Positions 29,668 to 37,318 of a stretch of DNA of 38,714 nucleotides are shown piece by piece (position 1 is the first letter of the stretch; every line of letters begins with the position of its first letter). A model generated the notes under the pieces. The model did not search any database, had not been told where the DNA came from, and saw only the letters and a program-made list of their open reading frames with translations. The DNA comes from Clostridiales bacterium UBA6468 (lineage in GTDB: Bacteria > Bacillota > Clostridia > Oscillospirales > Oscillospiraceae), in the NCBI GenBank assembly GCA_002436765.1, contig DJNI01000086.1:313-39026 (forward strand), written 5' to 3'. The position numbers were made by a program, and so were the translations under genes.

Positions 29668-29696
29668 ATCTTATCATAAATGAGAAATCTTTGCAA
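29668..29696 (-). promoter_or_regulatory. Promoter of the XRE-to-lipoprotein operon
   Basis: On the minus strand, TTGCAA (29691-29696), 17-bp spacer, TAAGAT (29668-29673). Confidence 0.7.
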
Positions 29697-29836
29697 CAGA
29701 AAAACCGGGGCAATTGCCCACTGCTTCCGAAATAAGCCCGTTTACTGGCCATCCGAAGCCCGCAGCACCCATCCCACAGCAAGGGCGTACTGCGCGAATA
29801 TCACTGCCCTTCCCAGCAAGTGACCATAAAACAGCA

Positions 29837-29870
29837 AATGCCCCGGACATCCAAGGATGTCCGGGGCATT
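29837..29870 (-). terminator. Terminator of the HtrA gene
   Basis: A perfect 16-bp GC-rich stem AATGCCCCGGACATCC / GGATGTCCGGGGCATT with a very short loop lies about 20 bases past the htrA stop, followed on the minus strand by TGCTGTTTTATGG. Confidence 0.85.
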
Positions 29871-29890
29871 GTGCTGCGTCGGTTCAGTTG

Positions 29891-31420
29891 TTAACCGCCA
29901 AAGAACCGGCGGAAATATTCGTACCAGTCGCTGTAGTCCCCCTCGCTGGGCATGGAGGAATCCTCCTGGGGAGTGGTTTCCGCAGTTGTATCGTGGGGCT
30001 TTTCGTCGAAGGTGATGGTCAGCGTCAGTTCCCGGCCGCTGCGAACGACGGTAATTTGAGCGGTGTCCCCCGCCTTGTAATTCCGCAGAGCGCGGGTCAG
30101 GTCGGTTCTGGTGGCGATCTTATGATCGTCCACCGCGGTGATCAGGTCCTTGGACTGGATACCGGCTTTGTCCGCGCTGCTGCCCGGCGTCACGTCCACG
30201 ACGTATGCGCCGTCCGTGGGCAGGCCGAACTGGGCGGCGGCCTCCTTGTCGTTGTCCTTCACGGTGATGCCCATGTAAGCGCCGGTGACGTAGCCGTAGT
30301 CGATCAGGTCGGAGATAATGCCCATCACGTCGTCAATGGGAATGGCAAAGCCGATGCCCTCGATGGACGCGCCGGAGTTGGTGGTGCCGGAATATTTGGC
30401 CGTGGTGATGCCGATGACCTCGCCGTACATGTTGAACAGCGGGCCGCCGGAGTTGCCCGGGTTAATGGCCGCGTCGGTCTGAAGCATACTGATGACGGTA
30501 TTGTCGGTGGTGACCTCCCGGTTGATGCCGCTGACGTAGCCGACGGTTTCGGTTGCCGCCAGCTTGCCCAGAGGATTGCCGATGGCGACCACCATGTCGC
30601 CGATGGAAAGATCGGAGCTGCTGCCGACGGTCGCGGCGGGCAGCCCTTCGGCCTCCACCTTCAGAACGGCCACGTCGTTGGTGGCGTCGTAGCCCTTCAC
30701 CGTGGCCGCGTACTCGTCGCCGCCGTGGGTGGTGACGGTGATGCTGCTTGCGCCCTGCACAACGTGGTAGTTGGTCACTACATAGCCGTCCGCCGACAGG
30801 ATGAAGCCGGAGCCGGAGGACGTTCCCTCCACGCTCTGGCCGTAGGCTGTGGTCTGCACGGTGCAGGAAATGGCGACAACGCTGTCAACGTTGCTCTGAT
30901 ACAGCTGCGCCGGGGTCATGGCCGAGCCGTCCGCCGCCGGGAGCGCGCCGGATGTACCGGAGGGGACGCTGTCGATCTGCTTCTGCAAATCATCGATCTG
31001 TCTGCCAAGCTGCTGGGTGATCTGGTTGGTCTTCTGCTCCCACCTGCTGTTGACGGTGGACGCCGTGATCAGGCAGCCGGTCGCCACCAGAGCCACAACG
31101 AGGACGGCGGCGATCACCGCCTTCCAGGGAGACTTGCCGGATTTCCGGGGCTTCTCCTTCTTCTGGGGCGGCTGGGTCTGGGGCTGGTACTGGTACTGAT
31201 ACGGCCGCTGGCCGGTCATGTACGGGGAGTTGGCGTAGGGAGACTCCCTGCGCCCTGTACCGGCGGCGTGATAGGTGCCGGATTGGGGTTCGCTCTGGTG
31301 CTCCCGGGATGCTGCGTTCTGGGGTTCCGCTTCATTCTGCGGCTCCTGGGGGGCGTCGGAACGCACTTCGGGCGCCGGTTTGTTTTCTTCCGGAAATTCG
31401 CTATCTGCAAAGGTGTCCAT
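29891..31420 (-). CDS. HtrA/DegP-type membrane-anchored serine protease
   Basis: The 509-residue protein starts with a long, Pro/Gln/Glu-rich cytoplasmic tail (1-98), one membrane span (about 99-120) and a short coiled-coil (125-152). A trypsin-like protease domain follows with the complete catalytic triad H219 (NYHVV), D249 (NDVAVLKV) and S324 (GNSGGPLF). One PDZ domain (about 380-470) and an acidic tail ending in an aromatic patch complete it. It degrades misfolded exported proteins at the outer face of the membrane. The long disordered cytoplasmic tail is typical of Firmicute HtrA. The start MDTFADSE has AAGGAGG 8 bases upstream; an ATG nine codons earlier lacks one. No CssRS genes are adjacent. 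Confidence 0.94.
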   Translation of the reverse strand: MDTFADSEFPEENKPAPEVRSDAPQEPQNEAEPQNAASREHQSEPQSGTYHAAGTGRRESPYANSPYMTGQRPYQYQYQPQTQPPQKKEKPRKSGKSPWKAVIAAVLVVALVATGCLITASTVNSRWEQKTNQITQQLGRQIDDLQKQIDSVPSGTSGALPAADGSAMTPAQLYQSNVDSVVAISCTVQTTAYGQSVEGTSSGSGFILSADGYVVTNYHVVQGASSITVTTHGGDEYAATVKGYDATNDVAVLKVEAEGLPAATVGSSSDLSIGDMVVAIGNPLGKLAATETVGYVSGINREVTTDNTVISMLQTDAAINPGNSGGPLFNMYGEVIGITTAKYSGTTNSGASIEGIGFAIPIDDVMGIISDLIDYGYVTGAYMGITVKDNDKEAAAQFGLPTDGAYVVDVTPGSSADKAGIQSKDLITAVDDHKIATRTDLTRALRNYKAGDTAQITVVRSGRELTLTITFDEKPHDTTAETTPQEDSSMPSEGDYSDWYEYFRRFFGG

Positions 31421-31503
31421 GGTGGTTGCCTCCTTCTCTTTTCTCATTTTATTTTAGCTGTCACATATGAAGAAATATGTATCGACATGTGAAGGATATT
31501 TGA

Positions 31504-31532
31504 ATTTTACAATTTTTCCGGCTTTTCGTCAA
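31504..31532 (-). promoter_or_regulatory. Promoter of the HtrA gene
   Basis: On the minus strand, TTGACG (31527-31532), 17-bp spacer, TAAAAT (31504-31509), with a leader of about 75 nt. Confidence 0.78.
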
Positions 31533-31551
31533 GGGAATCCCATAAGAAATA

Positions 31552-31575
31552 TCGCGGCAGCTTTCACTGCCGCGA
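31552..31575. terminator. Hairpin ending the DUF1540 transcript
   Basis: TCGCGGCAG / CTGCCGCGA form a perfect 9-bp stem with a 6-base loop, followed by ATATTTCTT on the minus strand. It lies upstream of the htrA -35 and probably ends the DUF1540 transcript. Confidence 0.55.
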
Positions 31576-31584
31576 AACGAATTA

Positions 31585-31751
31585 TACTGAACTCCAAATA
31601 AAATCTTTAGAAAAGATTTTATTTGCCTGAAGGGCAAGGAGTTCATATAAGACTTGTTTTGTGATTTCTTTCCTTATAAATCACAAAACTGGCAGCGCCG
31701 CCAGGCGATGCCTTCCTGATTAAAATCAAAGATTTTAATCAGGAAGTAGTA
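31585..31751. repeat. Five-hairpin structured region 3' of the DUF1540 gene
   Basis: Within 167 bp there are several strong inverted repeats: a perfect 13-bp stem AAATAAAATCTTT/AAAGATTTTATTT (31596-31624) enclosed by TGAACTCC/GGAGTTCA (31588-31645), a small GCC/GGC hairpin, a perfect 12-bp stem GTTTTGTGATTT/AAATCACAAAAC (31656-31689), an imperfect GGCAGCGCC/GGCGATGCC stem (31691-31712), and a perfect 16-bp stem beginning CTTCCTGATTAAAATC (31712-31746). Both ends share a TACT...CC...AAAATCTTT-like pattern in inverted orientation. There is no ORF. It abuts the DUF1540 stop codon. It may be a MITE-like element or a transcribed structured RNA. Confidence 0.7.
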
Positions 31752-31916
31752 TTACTTCTTGCGGAAGGACATGCAGTCGGTACACTGATCCACGGTGGGG
31801 CAAGCCTCGTGAGTACCCACCAGGATGCGATCCAGAGAGCAGTAGTTCTCGCCCTCGCAGTGGTTGGCGCACTGCTGGACGGTACACTCGATGCTCTTGT
31901 TGGCATGACAGTTCAT
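31752..31916 (-). CDS. DUF1540 domain protein
   Basis: The 54-residue Cys-rich protein starts MNCHANKSIECTVQQCANHC and contains NYCSLDRILVG, then CPTVDQCTDC and ends SFRKK. The eight cysteines in CxxxxxxxC...C...C...C..C spacing and the TDC-SF ending match DUF1540, small probable metal-binding proteins common in Clostridia and linked in some species to sporulation. AAGGAGG lies 8 bases before the ATG. Promoter: only a weak TACTAT is visible on the minus strand near 31948. Function unknown. Confidence 0.88.
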   Translation of the reverse strand: MNCHANKSIECTVQQCANHCEGENYCSLDRILVGTHEACPTVDQCTDCMSFRKK

Positions 31917-31995
31917 AGTAGCAGCCTCCTTTTCTTTGGATTCGGGAATAGTATGCGCCGTCGGGAGGAAGGCATTCAGGAATGTTTTTCCAATG

Positions 31996-32024
31996 TTGCT
32001 TTCCGGGGATTTTTGTGGTATCTT
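31996..32024 (+). promoter_or_regulatory. Promoter of the ribulose-phosphate epimerase gene
   Basis: TTGCTT (31996-32001), 17-bp spacer, TATCTT (32019-32024); moderate match. Confidence 0.55.
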
Positions 32025-32056
32025 AGACGAAAAGGATTTTTGCGGGAGGTCTTTCT

Positions 32057-32707
32057 ATGCCTATCGTTGCTCCGTCAATTTTGTCCGCCGATTTTGCCAA
32101 TCTGGAGCGGGATATTCACGATATTGAAGCCAATGGTGCCGACTGGGTGCATGTGGATGTGATGGACGGGATTTTCGTTCCCAACATCTCCATCGGCATT
32201 CCGGTGGTGAAGGCGCTGCGGCCCGTCACCTCCCTGCCCCTGGACGTGCATCTGATGATCGACCGTCCCATCCGGTACGCCGAGGAATTCATCAAGGCCG
32301 GCGCGGACTGGCTGACCATTCACTTAGAATCCGACCAGCCCCAGAACACGCTGGCCTGTCTCGACAAGATCCGGGCGATGGGCTGCAAGGCCGCCATTGC
32401 CCTGAAGCCGAAAACCCCGGCGGAGGCAGCGATCCCCTACCTTACCAGATGCGACATGGTGCTCGTCATGACCGTAGAGCCGGGCTTCGGGGCGCAGAAA
32501 TTCATGGCCGGCATGATGCCCAAGATGAAAAAGCTCCGCCGGATGCTGGACGCGGTGAACCCCGCCTGCATCATCGAGGTAGACGGCGGCGTGGACGCCG
32601 TGACGTACAGAGCGTGCCGGGAAAACGGCGCGGAAGCGCTGGTCACAGGCTCCGCCTACTTCAAGGCCGCCGACCGGGCAGCCTTCGTCAAATCCCTTCG
32701 CGCATAA
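32057..32707 (+). CDS. rpe: Ribulose-phosphate 3-epimerase
   Basis: The 216-residue TIM-barrel enzyme interconverts ribulose-5-phosphate and xylulose-5-phosphate in the pentose phosphate pathway. Signature parts are APSILSADFANL, WVHVDVMDGIFVPN (metal His/Asp), LDVHLMI, VMTVEPGFGAQKF and IEVDGGV. All metal ligands (H33, D35, H66, D174-type) appear present. GGGAGGT precedes the ATG. In many Firmicutes rpe lies with rsgA and prkC/stp; here it is alone between DUF1540 and the sigma factor gene. Confidence 0.97.
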   Translation: MPIVAPSILSADFANLERDIHDIEANGADWVHVDVMDGIFVPNISIGIPVVKALRPVTSLPLDVHLMIDRPIRYAEEFIKAGADWLTIHLESDQPQNTLACLDKIRAMGCKAAIALKPKTPAEAAIPYLTRCDMVLVMTVEPGFGAQKFMAGMMPKMKKLRRMLDAVNPACIIEVDGGVDAVTYRACRENGAEALVTGSAYFKAADRAAFVKSLRA

Positions 32708-32712
32708 AAAAT

Positions 32713-32747
32713 CCGAACCCGGTGCCCCCATAGGGTGCCGGGTTCGG
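32713..32747. terminator. Bidirectional terminator between rpe and rpoD
   Basis: A 15-bp stem CCGAACCCGGTGCCC / GGGTGCCGGGTTCGG with two G-T wobbles and a 5-base loop. AAAAAAT on its left gives a T-run for rpoD. Confidence 0.88.
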
Positions 32748-32759
32748 TCTGTATCGGAA

Positions 32760-33911
32760 TCAGCAGTAGAAGTCCCGAATCTTCTTGGCGCGGCTGGGAT
32801 GGCGCAGCTTGCGGATGGCCTTGTTCTCGATCTGGCGGATACGCTCCCGGGTGACGCCGAAAATCTGCCCCACCTCTTCCAGGGTGTGGGTGCGCCCGTC
32901 ATACATGCCGAAGCGCATCCGCAGGACGTCCGCTTCCCGCTCTGTCAGGGTGCCCAGAATTTCCTTCAGCGCCTCGGCAAGCAGGGCGTTGGAGGTGGCG
33001 TCGGCAGGGCCGGGGGTGCGCTCGTCCTCCACGAAGGAGCCGATGGAGGTATCCTCCTCGTCGCCCACAGGGGTATCCAGAGACAGGGTATCGGCGGCGG
33101 TGCGGTTGGCCTCGATGATCTTCTCAACGGGCAGGTTCAGCTCCGCGGCGATCTCCTCCACGGTGGGCTCCCGGCCAAGCTCCTGCACCAGCTTCCGGTT
33201 GCAGCGGGTGGCCTTGTTGATGACCTCTACCATATGCACCGGGACGCGGATCGTCCGAGCCTGATCCGCGATGGCGCGGGTGATGGCCTGCCGGATCCAC
33301 CAGGTGGCATATGTAGAGAATTTGTTTCCCTTTGTCCAGTCGAATTTATCGACCGCGCGGATCAGACCCGTGTTGCCCTCCTGGATCAGATCCAGGATGT
33401 GCAGGCCGCGGCCGGAATACTTCTTGGCAATGGAGACCACCAGACGCAGGTTCGCCTCGGTGAGCTTGTTCTTCGCTTCCTGATCTCCCTCGGAGACCCG
33501 CTTTGCCAGCTCCACCTCTTCCTCGGCGGAAAGGAGCTTGATCTGGCCGATCTCCTTGAGGTACATCCGCACCGGGTCGTCCAGGCTGTATTCGGCGGCC
33601 AGGTCAACGGGGTCGACCAGCTCCTCCTCGTCAATGCCCGCCAGGTTGATATCGTCATCCGGCCCCAGGTCGAGGTCTTCGTCCCCCAGATCCAGCTCCA
33701 GGTCGGCGGTGACCACCTGAATATTCATGGCGTCCAGACGGTCGTAAATGTCCTCGATCTTCTCCGGCGTCAGCTGCATCTTTTCCAGCTGGGCGTTTAA
33801 ATCGGAGGCGCGGATCATGCCGTCCTTCTTTCCCTGGGCGATGAGCGCCTGCAATGCGGCGTGAACATCGTCCATATTGGCTTTTGGAGCCTTCTTCGGC
33901 GTACTACTCAT
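32760..33911 (-). CDS. rpoD: Primary RNA polymerase sigma factor (sigma-A/RpoD)
   Basis: The 383-residue protein has a short acidic region 1.1 (to about residue 105), region 1.2/2 beginning DDPVRMYLKEIGQI, the core-binding LVVSIAKKYSGRGLHILDLIQEGN, region 2.3-2.4 FSTYATWWIRQAITRAI (recognises -10), region 3 VEEIAAELNLPVEKI and region 4.2 TLEEVGQIFGVTRERIRQIENKAIRKLRHP (recognises -35). The length agrees with Firmicute SigA (about 360-390). AAGGAGA precedes the ATG. Primary sigma genes usually follow dnaG; here no primase gene is near and rpoD has its own promoter. It is consistent with the TTGACA/TATAAT promoters seen throughout the window. Confidence 0.97.
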   Translation of the reverse strand: MSSTPKKAPKANMDDVHAALQALIAQGKKDGMIRASDLNAQLEKMQLTPEKIEDIYDRLDAMNIQVVTADLELDLGDEDLDLGPDDDINLAGIDEEELVDPVDLAAEYSLDDPVRMYLKEIGQIKLLSAEEEVELAKRVSEGDQEAKNKLTEANLRLVVSIAKKYSGRGLHILDLIQEGNTGLIRAVDKFDWTKGNKFSTYATWWIRQAITRAIADQARTIRVPVHMVEVINKATRCNRKLVQELGREPTVEEIAAELNLPVEKIIEANRTAADTLSLDTPVGDEEDTSIGSFVEDERTPGPADATSNALLAEALKEILGTLTEREADVLRMRFGMYDGRTHTLEEVGQIFGVTRERIRQIENKAIRKLRHPSRAKKIRDFYC

Positions 33912-33962
33912 AGAGAATCTCCTTTTTTCTATGTAAAGTTCACAAATCTCTCATGCCGTTAA

Positions 33963-33991
33963 ACTATACCCCGTTTTTTTCTGCATGACAA
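33963..33991 (-). promoter_or_regulatory. Promoter of rpoD
   Basis: On the minus strand, TTGTCA (33986-33991), 17-bp spacer, TATAGT (33963-33968). Confidence 0.8.
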
Positions 33992-34057
33992 GGGCAATTC
34001 TCAAAATTTTTTCTTTCATCGAGGACAGTTTTCCCCTGATTTCGGGAAAACATACGG

Positions 34058-34086
34058 TTTACTTTTTGGAAAAAATTCGTTATAAT
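34058..34086 (+). promoter_or_regulatory. Promoter of lepA-hemW
   Basis: TTTACT (34058-34063), 17-bp spacer, TATAAT (34081-34086), back to back with the rpoD promoter. Confidence 0.83.
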
Positions 34087-34139
34087 TGTGAAAATAAGGC
34101 AGTGTGCCCTTTCGATCCCATATTCATGAGGTAATCCAT

Positions 34140-35948
34140 ATGACCGACTTATCCAACATCCGCAACTTTTCCATCATCGCCCATATCGATCACGGCAAGT
34201 CCACCCTCGCCGACCGGCTGCTGGAGCAGTGCCACGCCATCGACCAGCGCGTCCGCGCCGAGCAGATGCTGGACTCCATGGACTTGGAGCGGGAGCGGGG
34301 CATCACCATCAAGTCCAGCGCCGTCACCCTGCATTACACCGCCGCCGACGGCGAAAGCTATGTCCTGAACCTGATCGACACACCGGGTCATGTGGACTTT
34401 AACTATGAGGTCTCCCGGAGCCTTGCCGCCTGCGAGGGCGCGATTCTGGTGGTGGACGCCTCCCAGGGCGTGGAAGCCCAGACTCTCGCCAACACCTATC
34501 TTGCCATCGACGCCGGGCTGGAGGTTCTGCCCGTCATCAATAAAATTGATCTTCCCTCCGCCCGTCCGGCCGAGGTAAAAGCGGAGATCGAGGACATCAT
34601 CGGCATCCCCGCCGAGGACGCCCCCGAAATTTCCGCCAAAAACGGCATCAACATTCCCGCCGTGCTGGAAATGATCGTCCGGGACGTCCCCGCCCCCACC
34701 GGAGACCGAGGCGCGCCATTGCAGGCACTGATCTTCGACAGCCAGTACGATTCCTACCGGGGCGTCATCGTCTACACCCGCATCAAGCAGGGAACGGTGA
34801 AGCCCGGCATGGACATCAAAATGATGGCCACCGGCGCGGTCTACAGGGTGGTGGAGGTGGGCACCATGATCCCCGGCGGGCTGAACCCCTCGGACGCCCT
34901 GGGCGCCGGGGAAGTGGGATACATCACCGCTTCCATCAAAACCGTGGCGGACACCCGGGTGGGCGACACCATCACCGGCGCGGAAAATCCCGCCGCCCAG
35001 CCCCTGCCCGGCTACCGTCCCGCCCAGCCCATGGTGTTCTCCGGCATCTACCCCGCCGACGGCGCCAAGTATCAGGACTTGCGGGACGCCCTGGAAAAGC
35101 TGAAGCTCAACGACGCCTCCATGAGCTACGAGCCGGAAAGCTCCATTGCCCTGGGCTTCGGCTTCCGCTGCGGTTTTCTGGGACTGCTGCACATGGAGAT
35201 CATTCAGGAGCGTCTGGAGCGGGAATACAATCTTGATTTGATTACCACCGCTCCCAACGTTGTCTACCGGGTGACGAAAACCAACGGCGAATCCATGTAT
35301 GTCTACACCCCCCTGGACTACCCCGACCCGGCGGACATCCAGCTGGCCGAGGAGCCTTACGCCAAGGTCAGCCTGATCTCCCCCCAGGAATACGTGGGCA
35401 ACATCATGGAGCTGTGCCAGAACCGCCGGGGCGAATTCAAGGACATGGTGTATCTGGACGCCAGCCGGGTGGAGCTGCACTACGAAATGCCCCTGAACGA
35501 GATCATCTACGACTTTTTTGACGCACTGAAATCCCGCACCCGGGGCTACGGCAGTCTGGACTACGAGCTGATCGGCTACCGTCCCAGCCGTCTGGTGAAG
35601 CTGGACATCCTGCTCAACGGCGACGTCGTGGACGCCCTGAGCTTCATCCTCTTCGCGGACAACGCCTATCCCCGCGCCCGGAAGATCTGCGAAAAGCTGA
35701 AGGAGAACATCCCCCGCGCCCAGTTTGAAATTCCCGTTCAGGCCGCCATCGGCGGCAAGGTCATCGCCCGGGAGACCATCAAGGCGCTGCGCAAGGACGT
35801 TCTCGCCAAGTGCTACGGCGGCGACATCACCCGTAAGAAGAAGCTGCTGGAAAAGCAGAAGGAAGGCAAGAAGCGGATGCGCACCTTTGGCACCGTCGCG
35901 GTTCCTTCCGAAGCCTTCATGGCCGTCTTAAAATTGGACGAAGACTGA
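34140..35948 (+). CDS. lepA: Elongation factor 4 (LepA) GTPase
   Basis: The 602-residue ribosome-associated GTPase has the G1 loop AHIDHGKST (14-22), G3 DTPGHVDFN, G4 NKIDLPSA, domain II, domain III, and the LepA-specific C-terminal domain (YRPSRLVKLDILLNGDVVDAL, IGGKVIARETIKALRKDV, RKKKLLEKQKEGKKRM). EF4 helps translation under stress, acting on stalled or misassembled ribosomes. The start MTDLSNIRN follows GAGGT; an ATG twelve codons earlier has no binding site. The normal length and LepA-hemW order match many Firmicutes. Confidence 0.98.
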   Translation: MTDLSNIRNFSIIAHIDHGKSTLADRLLEQCHAIDQRVRAEQMLDSMDLERERGITIKSSAVTLHYTAADGESYVLNLIDTPGHVDFNYEVSRSLAACEGAILVVDASQGVEAQTLANTYLAIDAGLEVLPVINKIDLPSARPAEVKAEIEDIIGIPAEDAPEISAKNGINIPAVLEMIVRDVPAPTGDRGAPLQALIFDSQYDSYRGVIVYTRIKQGTVKPGMDIKMMATGAVYRVVEVGTMIPGGLNPSDALGAGEVGYITASIKTVADTRVGDTITGAENPAAQPLPGYRPAQPMVFSGIYPADGAKYQDLRDALEKLKLNDASMSYEPESSIALGFGFRCGFLGLLHMEIIQERLEREYNLDLITTAPNVVYRVTKTNGESMYVYTPLDYPDPADIQLAEEPYAKVSLISPQEYVGNIMELCQNRRGEFKDMVYLDASRVELHYEMPLNEIIYDFFDALKSRTRGYGSLDYELIGYRPSRLVKLDILLNGDVVDALSFILFADNAYPRARKICEKLKENIPRAQFEIPVQAAIGGKVIARETIKALRKDVLAKCYGGDITRKKKLLEKQKEGKKRMRTFGTVAVPSEAFMAVLKLDED

Positions 35949-35986
35949 CCTTTCTCTCATAATCCTAAACACCCGGAGGTATTCCC

Positions 35987-37180
35987 ATGCCGATTCTCAA
36001 TAAACGCGCGAACAAAACGCCCCTCGGACTTTACGTCCACGTCCCCTTCTGCCGCAGCAAATGCCAGTACTGCGACTTTTACTCCATGGCCACCAAGGAC
36101 GACAAGCTCATGGACGGCTATCTGGACGCGGTGTGCGACCATATCAAGGAGGCCGGCGAGCTGGCTCCCGGCTACAAAGTGGACTCCGTCTACTTTGGCG
36201 GCGGCACCCCCTCCTTCTTCGGCGCCGACGGTCTGGCCGTGATCCTCACCACCATCCGCCGGAATTTCGACGTGGTGCCGGACGCCGAAATTACCGTGGA
36301 GTGCAACCCGGATTCCGTCTCCGACCGGCTGCTCCACCGGCTTTACGCCGAGGGCTTCAACCGGGTCAGTCTGGGCGTTCAGTCCGACGACGATGACATT
36401 CTGAAAAAGCTCGGCCGTCCCCACACCTACGCCCAGGCCGCCACCGCCTACCAGCGCATCCGCAAAGCGGGTTTCCGCAACGTGTCCATCGACCTGATGT
36501 ACGGTCTGCCGGGGCAGGACTTGCAGGACTGGCAGGAGACGCTGGACAACGTCCTGCGCCTGAACCCGGAGCATGTCAGCTGCTACGCCCTGAAAATCGA
36601 GGAAGGCACGCCCTTCTATGACTACAAGGAAATGCTGAACCTCCCCGACGACGAGACCCAGGCGGACATGTACCTCGCCGCCGTGGAAGCCCTCCGCAGC
36701 CGCGGCTTCCGGCAATATGAGATTTCCAATTTTGCCCGGAAGGGTCTGTACTCCCGGCACAATATGAAATACTGGACGGGCGGCGAATATCTGGGCTTCG
36801 GCCCCAGCGCCAGCTCGGACTTTGCCGGAAAGCGCTTCACCCTGAAACGGGATCTGCAGGAATACATCGCCGGTATCCGGGACGGCGGCGACATTATGGA
36901 GGATTTACAGGAAATTCCCATGCGGGAGCGGGCGGGCGAGTATCTGATGCTCCGCCTGCGCACCAGTCAGGGCATCAGCGCCGCGGAATACGAAAAGCTG
37001 TTCCTGCTGCCCTTCGCCCCGCTGGAGGAGGTTCTGGAAAAGCGCCGCCGCTACTATCAGGCGACCCAGAACGACTCCGGCCGCTGGGTGCTGACCCCCC
37101 AGGGGTATCTTGTCAGCAACGACATCATCACCGATCTTCTCATCGCTCAGGACAGCTCCCACCCGCTCAAGCGGATATAA
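35987..37180 (+). CDS. hemW: HemW, radical SAM heme chaperone-like protein
   Basis: The 397-residue protein has an N-terminal radical SAM domain with CRSKCQYC (C22, C26, C29), VYFGGGTPS and ECNPDSV, then a HemN C-terminal domain (ERAGEYLMLRLRTSQGI). The single-residue substitution pattern CxxxCxxC without the additional Cys of HemN marks HemW rather than coproporphyrinogen dehydrogenase. HemW binds heme and hands it to acceptors; its role in anaerobes without respiratory chains is less clear. The ATG is 38 bp after the lepA stop with CGGAGGT upstream; the two form an operon. Confidence 0.95.
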   Translation: MPILNKRANKTPLGLYVHVPFCRSKCQYCDFYSMATKDDKLMDGYLDAVCDHIKEAGELAPGYKVDSVYFGGGTPSFFGADGLAVILTTIRRNFDVVPDAEITVECNPDSVSDRLLHRLYAEGFNRVSLGVQSDDDDILKKLGRPHTYAQAATAYQRIRKAGFRNVSIDLMYGLPGQDLQDWQETLDNVLRLNPEHVSCYALKIEEGTPFYDYKEMLNLPDDETQADMYLAAVEALRSRGFRQYEISNFARKGLYSRHNMKYWTGGEYLGFGPSASSDFAGKRFTLKRDLQEYIAGIRDGGDIMEDLQEIPMRERAGEYLMLRLRTSQGISAAEYEKLFLLPFAPLEEVLEKRRRYYQATQNDSGRWVLTPQGYLVSNDIITDLLIAQDSSHPLKRI

Positions 37181-37200
37181 GCCGAAAAACGTAAGATTTT

Positions 37201-37232
37201 GCCGCCGGGGAATTGACATTTTTCCCGGCGGC
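37201..37232. repeat. Inverted repeat around the -35 of the scaffold gene promoter
   Basis: GCCGCCGGG (37201-37209) and CCCGGCGGC (37224-37232) are perfect 9-bp complements. The -35 TTGACA lies between the arms and the second arm fills the spacer. It may be a repressor operator, or a hairpin ending hemW transcripts; no T-run follows the second arm. Confidence 0.6.
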
Positions 37233-37241
37233 ATGTATAAT
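37213..37241 (+). promoter_or_regulatory. Promoter of the Fe-S scaffold/GGGtGRT operon
   Basis: TTGACA (37213-37218), 17-bp spacer, TATAAT (37236-37241) with an upstream TG: both boxes are perfect and the -10 is extended, which indicates strong expression. Confidence 0.92.
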
Positions 37242-37254
37242 GTTATGCGCTATG

Positions 37255-37298
37255 TTCCGGGATTCCGGAAAAGTAAACCCAAAGACGGAAACGTCTTT
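37255..37298 (+). promoter_or_regulatory. Two tandem hairpins in the scaffold gene leader
   Basis: TTCCGG-GATT-CCGGAA (37255-37270) and AAAGACG-GAAA-CGTCTTT (37281-37298, a GNRA tetraloop) occupy the roughly 70-nt leader just upstream of the ribosome-binding site. They resemble a structured leader rather than a known riboswitch; a role in mRNA stability or translation control is possible. Confidence 0.5.
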
Positions 37299-37318
37299 TG
37301 AAAGAAAGGAAATTTGCC

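Noticed and set aside
29714..31492. 592-codon plus-strand ORF opposite htrA
   Set aside because: Antisense shadow of htrA, whose catalytic triad and PDZ domain are intact on the other strand; no ribosome-binding site or recognisable domain.
34149..35480. 443-codon minus-strand ORF opposite lepA
   Set aside because: Antisense shadow of a complete, highly conserved gene.
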